This document shows, piece by piece, positions 16,919-22,540 of a stretch of DNA of 22,540 nucleotides. The stretch comes from Bacteroidota bacterium (GTDB taxonomy: Bacteria > Bacteroidota > Bacteroidia > Bacteroidales > VadinHA17). Location of the stretch: positions 1 through 22,540 of the forward strand of contig DAOVLD010000002.1 in assembly GCA_030631445.1 (NCBI GenBank), written 5' to 3'. The translations under genes were made by a program, and so were the position numbers. The notes below the pieces were generated by a model. The model saw nothing but the letters and a program-made list of their open reading frames with translations, ran no database searches and was not told where the DNA came from. Each line of letters opens with the position of its first letter. The stretch's first letter is position 1.

Positions 16919-17974
16919 ATGTTAAAAAAGTTCTGTTGTATTATTATTTTTGTTGTCAGTATCCTGAATATTAGCTTCAGCCAGCAGCAGGATTGTATTT
17001 TCAAACTCCAGGAAGCTGAGAAACTTTATACTCAGGGGTTAATTGAGGAGATACCTCAACTGCTTGAGCCCTGCATAAAAAGAGGCCTCTCAAAGGAAGA
17101 TAAATTGCAGGCTTTTAAACTAGTGATCCTTTCCTATTTATTCGACGATAATCAGCAGGAAGCTGAAAGGGAGATTCTTAATTATATAAAACAATATCCT
17201 GAATATGAGATTACTCCTACCGACCCAACCGAATTCGTCTATCTTTTTGAATCCTATAACCCCGTACCTGTTTATTCAATTGGAGGATCTTTGGGGTTAA
17301 ATACAAGTTTAATAAGTTTACTTGAACCTTTTGATACGGAAAACCTGGATGATTATACCGGAGATTATTCTCCATCGGGAATGGGTTTGCAGGGAGGGTT
17401 ATTCATTGATCGTTACCTTCATAAGAATTGGAGACTTTCTGTTGAATTATTATACACCCGGAATAAGTTCAAATACAATGATAAATTGAATGATTTTGCA
17501 AGGATTAATTATATTGAAACACATACAGCCATTCAACTGCCTTTAACAGTTACGTATAGTTTCCAGACTGAAAAAAAATGGAATCCTTACCTGCGTGCCG
17601 GTTTTGGCACCAGCCTTCTGTTGGATGCTAAAAGCACAATAACGCGTGAGTATGTTGAAACCGGAGCTTTGCAGTTTGCTAAAATAAAGGGTTCAGATAT
17701 AGACATTAAAAATAATACAGAAAGCTTGCATTACTGGGCCATTCTTGGCGGAGGAGTAAAATATAAAATAACACACTCATACTTGTTTTTTGATGTGAGA
17801 TTTAATTATGGTCTGAATAACTGTATTAAAACCGAAAACAAATTTGATGAGAATGAACAGGAACTGATATTTAAATATTTCTTTACTCATGATGATTTTA
17901 AATTGAATAACCTGTCGTTTTCTCTTGGATGGGCATACACTTTTTATAAACCCCAAAAAAGATCTGGCAGATAA
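16919..17974 (+). CDS. Outer-membrane beta-barrel protein with helical N-terminal periplasmic part
   Basis: The 351-residue exported protein starts with MLKKF, a hydrophobic core and a likely signal peptidase I cut after about residue 21 (SFSQQQ). Residues about 25-110 are helical and look TPR-like (AEKLYTQGLIEEIPQLLEPC, then a second similar helix pair). From about 115 the chain is made of alternating amphipathic strands (SIGGSLGLN, GGLFIDRYLHKNWRLSVELLYT, YLRAGFGTSLLLD, WAILGGGVKYKI), ending in LSFSLGWAYTFY. This matches PorT-like barrels common in Bacteroidota. It begins 11 bp after the STAND gene, so it is probably co-transcribed with it. The helical part could be a periplasmic docking site for the STAND propeller; that is inference. 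No substrate is known. Confidence 0.8.
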   Translation: MLKKFCCIIIFVVSILNISFSQQQDCIFKLQEAEKLYTQGLIEEIPQLLEPCIKRGLSKEDKLQAFKLVILSYLFDDNQQEAEREILNYIKQYPEYEITPTDPTEFVYLFESYNPVPVYSIGGSLGLNTSLISLLEPFDTENLDDYTGDYSPSGMGLQGGLFIDRYLHKNWRLSVELLYTRNKFKYNDKLNDFARINYIETHTAIQLPLTVTYSFQTEKKWNPYLRAGFGTSLLLDAKSTITREYVETGALQFAKIKGSDIDIKNNTESLHYWAILGGGVKYKITHSYLFFDVRFNYGLNNCIKTENKFDENEQELIFKYFFTHDDFKLNNLSFSLGWAYTFYKPQKRSGR

Positions 17975-18010
17975 TCAATTAATCAATATAAAACCAATAG
18001 AAGGTAAAAA

Positions 18011-19207
18011 ATGAAGATTTTATCAAAAATATGTTTTTTTTCTATTGCAACCTTAATTCTGGTTTCTTGCAACAAGGATTTTACTATTAGTCCAGAACAA
18101 GCTGATTCCTTCATAAAACTCTTTGGTAGTTTTCAATGGGACCAGGGAGTGGATGTAAAACAAACTGCTGATGGAGGATATGCTATACTGGGTACGACTA
18201 CAACCCCTGAAAACGGAACGGATCTTTATCTTATAAAAACCGATAAGTATGGAAATAAAGAGTGGTCGGAAACCATTGGGGGAAAGAATAATGATCTTGG
18301 ATCTGCTTTTCAGGTTACTTCCGACGGAGGCTTTGTTTTGATAGGTGCAATTACTGATACCACTTCTTCAGGGAGTAATTATACGGATGTTTTTTTAGTG
18401 AAAATTTCATCTTCAGGGAATGAAGAATGGAGCAAACAAATAGGGGGAATCGGAAACCAGAGGGGAAATTATATTCAGCTTACTTCTGATGAAGGATTTA
18501 TTATTACGGGAAGCACCGATGCAATTATAAGTGGCGAAACAGATGTTCTTTTGCTAAAAACCAATTCTCTTGGCGACAGTTTATGGTCGAAAACAATAGG
18601 TTTTGAAGGGAATGATTATGGAACCTGTGTTCAGGAAGATAATAATAATGGGTATATTATTATTGGAACTACATCCAACTCGAAAACCGGACAAGCCAAT
18701 ACAAATATTCTTCTTGTTCAGACCAATTATTCAGGGGGTATCAGAACGGCTGAAACATTTGGCGGACTTGAATTTGATGAAGGCAAGGAATTGCAGGTTT
18801 TAACTGATGGTTATGTATTTACCGGGACCACTTCCCTGGGTGGTACAACCTCTATGATCCTCGTTAAGCTTGAGGGAAATATATATTCGGAACCGGTATT
18901 CGAAAAAGAATTTGGCGGAAGCAACCTTTCAGAAGGTAATGCAGTCATAACTACTGATGACGGTGGCTTTGCCCTGGTAGGTTCGCTTGAATTTGCGGCA
19001 AGTAAAGATGTTTATTTTATAAAGACCGATGAGCAGGGCAATGAACTGATCACTGAAAAATTTGGCGGCTCAAGTGATGAGACAGGATTTGCGGTTGAAC
19101 AAACCAGCGATGGAGGTTTTATTTTAGTTGGTTCTACCGAATTCGAAGGTAATAGTATGATCACTCTGATTAAAATAAATGCACAGGGGAGTTTGAAAGT
19201 CGATTAA
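18011..19207 (+). CDS. Lipoprotein with seven-repeat beta-propeller-like architecture
   Basis: The 398-residue lipoprotein carries the type II signal LILVSC with lipidated Cys20, followed by NKDF. The Lys-Asp just after the cysteine resembles Bacteroidota surface-export signals, so cell-surface display is possible. The mature part is seven units of about 50 residues, from about 38 to 398: each reads roughly G..V..TSDGGFIL.GST...D..L.KT...G...W.KT.GG. Units 1, 2, 6 and 7 keep DGG; unit 3 has DEG, unit 4 NNG and unit 5 TDG. Seven such units suggest a seven-bladed propeller, inferred from the pattern alone. The start is supported by AAGG-like purine bases six nucleotides upstream (18001-18004). 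The barrel gene ends 36 bp before it and the adhesin gene starts 55 bp after, on the same strand. Confidence 0.8.
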   Translation: MKILSKICFFSIATLILVSCNKDFTISPEQADSFIKLFGSFQWDQGVDVKQTADGGYAILGTTTTPENGTDLYLIKTDKYGNKEWSETIGGKNNDLGSAFQVTSDGGFVLIGAITDTTSSGSNYTDVFLVKISSSGNEEWSKQIGGIGNQRGNYIQLTSDEGFIITGSTDAIISGETDVLLLKTNSLGDSLWSKTIGFEGNDYGTCVQEDNNNGYIIIGTTSNSKTGQANTNILLVQTNYSGGIRTAETFGGLEFDEGKELQVLTDGYVFTGTTSLGGTTSMILVKLEGNIYSEPVFEKEFGGSNLSEGNAVITTDDGGFALVGSLEFAASKDVYFIKTDEQGNELITEKFGGSSDETGFAVEQTSDGGFILVGSTEFEGNSMITLIKINAQGSLKVD

Positions 19208-19262
19208 TAATTCTGGAGAGCTCTTCCTTTTACCGGTTCACGTAAGTAAAAAAAACTCGATA

Positions 19263-22200
19263 ATGAAAATCTCCAGGCTTTTCTTCCTAATACTTATTTA
19301 TCCGTTTATAAGTTTAAATTTTGTTTTATATGCTCAAGAAACAGCTAATTTCTCAGCTGATATAACGGAAGTATGTACTACTTCAGACGTAACTTTTACA
19401 GATAATTCAACTGATTTTGGTGATACCGCTACTATTTATATCTGGAGTTTTGGGGTGGGTGCTGTTCCTGATAGTGCTTTTACTAAAGGGCCTCATGTTG
19501 TTTCTTATACTAATTGCGGGGAAAAAGATGTAACATTAACCGTAAAAGATACGGCAGCTCTTATAGAAGATACTGAGACTAAAAATAATTATATTGATGT
19601 GTATGCACCTTTGGATCCTGGTTCAATTGGATCGGATCAAACGATTTGTTATAATACTAGTCCGGCACAATTCACCAGTATTCAAGACGGAGCAGATACT
19701 TCAAGTTGTGCTACACCAACTAATTTTGATTCATATCAATGGCAAAAGAAAATAGTAGCAGGATCATGGACAGATATATCTGGTGCGACCAGCAATGATT
19801 ATACTGAAAGTGATAATCTGACTGAAACAACCCAATACAGAAGAGGATCCATACCAAAAAAAGGTTGTAATACAGTATACACAAATGTTATTACAGTTAC
19901 TGTATATAACGATGTTGATGGGGGTCAGATCGGGAGTAATCATGGAATATGTGATGGTGGAGACCCAAATCCATTTACGAATATAACCAGTCCATCGGGA
20001 GGCGATGGTGCATGGATTTACGACTGGGAATACCAGACCAATTGTACAGGAGGATGGACATCTTTGGGAGAGAATACATTAACCTATGACACATCTGCAT
20101 TGGCAGAAACAACCTGCTATCGAAGGGTGGCAACCAATGGATGTGGAACTGCATACTCTAATACAATAACTGTTACCGTTTATGCAGTGCTTTTACCCGG
20201 ATCCATTGGTTCAAGTCAGAATATATGTTACAATACAACACCTGCTGGTTTTACAAACGAAGGGTCTGCCTCAGGAGGCGGAGGATTCAACTATCAATGG
20301 CAGGATAAAGTTGGTGCCGGTTCCTGGACCAACATTGGAGGAGCAACGAGTGCAACATTTACTGAAACGAATAATCTGACACAGACCACCCTATATAGGA
20401 GGGCGGCTATATCAACCCAGGGATGTGGAACTGTGTATTCAAATGAGGTAACGGTTAATGTATATACTGAATTAGTATCAGGGACTATTGGTTCAGATCA
20501 AACGATATGTTACAGTACAACTCCCACTGGATTCACAAACGAAGGTTCTGCTTCCGGAGGTGGAGGATTTAATTATCAATGGCAGGATAAAGTTAGTACC
20601 GGGTCTTGGACTAACATTATCGGGGCAACGAATCCAATATTTACTGAAACAAATAACCTGACACAGACCACCCAGTATAGGAGGACAGCTATATCAACCC
20701 AGGGATGTGGAACGGTCTATTCGAATGAAATAACTGTTACTGTATATGCTGAATTATTAGGTGGTACAATAGGATCAGATCAGGAAATCTGTAATAATGA
20801 TATTCCGGCAGCATTCACAAATGAGGGTCTAGCCACAGGAGGCGGTGGATTTATATATCAATGGCAGGATAAAGTTGGTGCCGGATCTTGGACTGACATT
20901 ACCGGGGCAACGAATCCAACATTTACTGAAACGAATAATTTGACGCAGACCACTCAATACCGGAGGGCAGCCATATCAACCCAGGGATGTGGTACTGCTT
21001 ATTCTAATGTGATTACTGTTACAGTATATGCTTATCCATTAAATAATCTTACTGTCAGTGATCCGGTTATTTGTCTGAATGAAACAGCATCTATTATAGT
21101 CAGTAATTCTGAAACAACCGTCAGTTACCAGTTACGGCTTGATTCGGATAACAGCCCTGTAGGTGCGCCTAAAGACGGCACGGGAGGAGATCTTACCTTC
21201 GATGTTACTCCCTCATCAACAACGGTTTATAACGTTTATGCAACAACCATTTCTTCCACTTGCAGCGTTGAATTATTGCAAACGTCCACAGTTACTGTTA
21301 ATCCATTACCTAATCAATATGAAGTCATTGGAGGTGGATCATACTGTGCAGGAAGTGACGGAAAACCTGTATACCTGGCTGATTCAGAAAATGGTTTTGA
21401 ATATCAGTTAAAGCTCAATGGTTCCGATATAGGAAGCCCGGTTATCGGTACCGGATCCTCTATAAGCTTTGGCGACCAAACAAGTGCAGGTACATATACC
21501 GTAATCGGAACAAACCCTGCTACCACCTGTCAAAATACCATGACCGGATCGGTCGATGTTATTATTAATCCATTACCAACAGCTTATAATGTCACAGGTG
21601 GAGGATCATATTGTGCAGGAGGTTCAGGAGTTCCTGTAGGACTATCCAATTCACAAACTGGGGTTTCATATCAATTAAAAGTAGATAATACTGATATAGG
21701 AAGCCCTGTGGGAGGCAGCGATGGATCACCAATCAGTTTTGGAAACCAGACTACTGAAGGCACATACACCGTTTTTGCAACCAATACAACAACTGGTTGT
21801 ACCAGCACAATGACGGGATTGGTCGATGTAATAATTAAACCCTTACCGGAAGCAGCAATAAGCGGGGGCGGAACCATTTGCCAGGGAGAGACGACAAACG
21901 TAATAGTTAGTCTTACAGGAACGCCTGACTTTACATTTGTATATGCTATTAACGGTGAAAATCAACCTCAGGTTAACACTTCCAATGATTCGTATACTAT
22001 AAATACAGGTACCAATGGTACCTATACATTGGTCTCGGTTGATGATGCAATTTGTTCAGGTGGAATTGTCTCAGGAAGTGCAGTTGTTACTGTTAATCCT
22101 TTGCCTGTTCCTCAAAATGTATTAGGTGGAGGATCTTATTGTTCAGGAGGTAGTGGCATGGAAGTCAGCCTGTCAGGTTCTGAGAACAATGTTGATTATC

Positions 22201-22540
22201 AGTTGTTACTGGATGGTGTAAATACAGGAAGTCCTGTCGCGGGAGACGGAACACCAATTACTTTTGGGAATCAAACAGGTGCAGGGACCTACACGGTATC
22301 TGCAACCAATTCTTCAACAGGTTGCTTCAATACCATGACCGGCTCGGTTAATGTTACGATCGATCCATTACCAGTTGCCTATTCAGTTACCGGAGGAGGT
22401 CCCTATTGTATAGGAGGAACGGGTGTTGAAGTTGGATTATCCGGTTCGGAAGTTGGGATCGATTACCAGTTACAGAAAGATGGATCGAATATTGGAACTG
22501 CAGTTTCGGGAACAGGATCAGCAATAAGCTTCGGAAACCA
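19263..22540 (+). CDS. Secreted PKD/Ig-like repeat adhesin, partial (runs past window end)
   Basis: An open frame of 1092 codons plus two bases has no stop before the window end, so the C terminus is unseen. It begins with a signal peptide (MKISRLFF, hydrophobic core, cut near YAQE). A PKD-like domain follows (about 30-115: TFTDNSTDFGD, YIWSFGVG, VSYTNCG, VTLTVKD). Then come five Ig-like units starting at about residue 116, marked by GSIGSDQTIC, YQWQDK and GCGTVYSN. Another Ig-like unit is followed by at least five units of a second type (NPLP, GGGSYC, YQLKLDG, GTYTV). Each unit carries a cysteine pair. Such proteins in Bacteroidota are often type IX secretion cargo with a C-terminal sorting domain; that domain would lie outside the window, so the route is unproven. 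It likely acts on the cell surface in adhesion or gliding. Confidence 0.85.
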   Translation, partial: MKISRLFFLILIYPFISLNFVLYAQETANFSADITEVCTTSDVTFTDNSTDFGDTATIYIWSFGVGAVPDSAFTKGPHVVSYTNCGEKDVTLTVKDTAALIEDTETKNNYIDVYAPLDPGSIGSDQTICYNTSPAQFTSIQDGADTSSCATPTNFDSYQWQKKIVAGSWTDISGATSNDYTESDNLTETTQYRRGSIPKKGCNTVYTNVITVTVYNDVDGGQIGSNHGICDGGDPNPFTNITSPSGGDGAWIYDWEYQTNCTGGWTSLGENTLTYDTSALAETTCYRRVATNGCGTAYSNTITVTVYAVLLPGSIGSSQNICYNTTPAGFTNEGSASGGGGFNYQWQDKVGAGSWTNIGGATSATFTETNNLTQTTLYRRAAISTQGCGTVYSNEVTVNVYTELVSGTIGSDQTICYSTTPTGFTNEGSASGGGGFNYQWQDKVSTGSWTNIIGATNPIFTETNNLTQTTQYRRTAISTQGCGTVYSNEITVTVYAELLGGTIGSDQEICNNDIPAAFTNEGLATGGGGFIYQWQDKVGAGSWTDITGATNPTFTETNNLTQTTQYRRAAISTQGCGTAYSNVITVTVYAYPLNNLTVSDPVICLNETASIIVSNSETTVSYQLRLDSDNSPVGAPKDGTGGDLTFDVTPSSTTVYNVYATTISSTCSVELLQTSTVTVNPLPNQYEVIGGGSYCAGSDGKPVYLADSENGFEYQLKLNGSDIGSPVIGTGSSISFGDQTSAGTYTVIGTNPATTCQNTMTGSVDVIINPLPTAYNVTGGGSYCAGGSGVPVGLSNSQTGVSYQLKVDNTDIGSPVGGSDGSPISFGNQTTEGTYTVFATNTTTGCTSTMTGLVDVIIKPLPEAAISGGGTICQGETTNVIVSLTGTPDFTFVYAINGENQPQVNTSNDSYTINTGTNGTYTLVSVDDAICSGGIVSGSAVVTVNPLPVPQNVLGGGSYCSGGSGMEVSLSGSENNVDYQLLLDGVNTGSPVAGDGTPITFGNQTGAGTYTVSATNSSTGCFNTMTGSVNVTIDPLPVAYSVTGGGPYCIGGTGVEVGLSGSEVGIDYQLQKDGSNIGTAVSGTGSAISFGN
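20187..21032 (+). repeat. Three 282-bp tandem repeats within the adhesin gene
   Basis: Units at 20187-20468, 20469-20750 and 20751-21032 have identical lengths of 282 bp (94 codons) and are strongly similar in sequence, with long identical stretches around YQWQDK, TQTTQYRR and STQGCGT. Two more divergent members precede them at 19608-19910 (303 bp) and 19911-20186 (276 bp). Differences among the three are largely at third codon positions, so the units are conserved in protein while drifting in DNA. Unequal crossing-over could change their number. Confidence 0.85.
21300..22540 (+). repeat. Second repeat family in the adhesin gene (NPLP/GGGSYC units)
   Basis: Units begin at 21300, 21567, 21837, 22095 and 22362, about 258-270 bp each, the last cut by the window end. 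Each starts with an [NKD]PLP linker. Four of the five carry a GGG[SP]YC opening, and the third instead reads ISGGGTIC with a divergent body. Together with the 282-bp family this makes a two-module surface stalk. The region 21033-21299 is a related but non-canonical unit that joins the two families. Confidence 0.75.

Noticed and set aside
20182..21411. Small open frames in other phases inside the adhesin gene
   Set aside because: They lie in the wrong phase of a continuous 1092-codon frame with repeated domains.

Overview
The window looks like a chromosomal segment of a Bacteroidota bacterium, probably Bacteroidales or Marinilabiliales-like. The evidence is an AT-rich composition, Bacteroidota-type promoter boxes (TTG/TTTG, about 21 bp, then a TAnnTTTG-like box), starts with little Shine-Dalgarno signal, and families typical of the phylum: a transporter-HEAT-cNMP fusion, a PorT-like outer-membrane barrel, a seven-repeat surface-type lipoprotein and a giant Ig/PKD-repeat adhesin. 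No species can be named from the sequence alone.

Left part (1-6856), housekeeping. Topoisomerase IV subunits ParE (289-2130) and ParC (2381-5038) are followed by shikimate kinase AroK (5238-5744, TTG start). A convergent YhhQ-type queuosine-precursor transporter lies at 6068-6856 on the minus strand. The three intergenic gaps here are dense in structure: alternative hairpins at 2164-2216, a GC-rich multi-hairpin block at 5052-5192, and a 323-bp gap at 5745-6067. That gap holds ten copies of GAATRATG, two 7-bp arrays and a displaced copy of the aroK 3' end.

Right part (7050-22540), a signalling and envelope block in which every gene is on the plus strand. A membrane transporter fused to HEAT repeats and a degenerate cNMP-like domain (7080-10220) is followed by a membrane sensor with a HAMP and SpoIIE/PP2C phosphatase output (10285-12282). 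Next, 12-bp apart, come a three-lobed TIR/SEFIR-like protein (12369-13778) and a large nSTAND1 ATPase with a transmembrane helix, coiled coil and WD40 propeller (13791-16907). An outer-membrane beta-barrel protein (16919-17974) begins 11 bp later. A lipoprotein made of seven about 50-residue repeats (18011-19207) and a secreted PKD/Ig-like repeat adhesin that runs off the window end (19263->22540) complete the row.

Hypothesis: 12369-19207, possibly extending to the phosphatase upstream and the adhesin downstream, forms one trans-envelope signalling or conflict system. The WD40 propeller of the STAND protein is predicted to lie in the periplasm and its ATPase in the cytoplasm with the TIR-like partner. 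The barrel and lipoprotein could deliver a surface or periplasmic cue. The TIR-plus-nSTAND1-WD40 pairing is of a known kind; its tight linkage to outer-membrane genes is the part I would look at first. The function is inference, not shown by the sequence.
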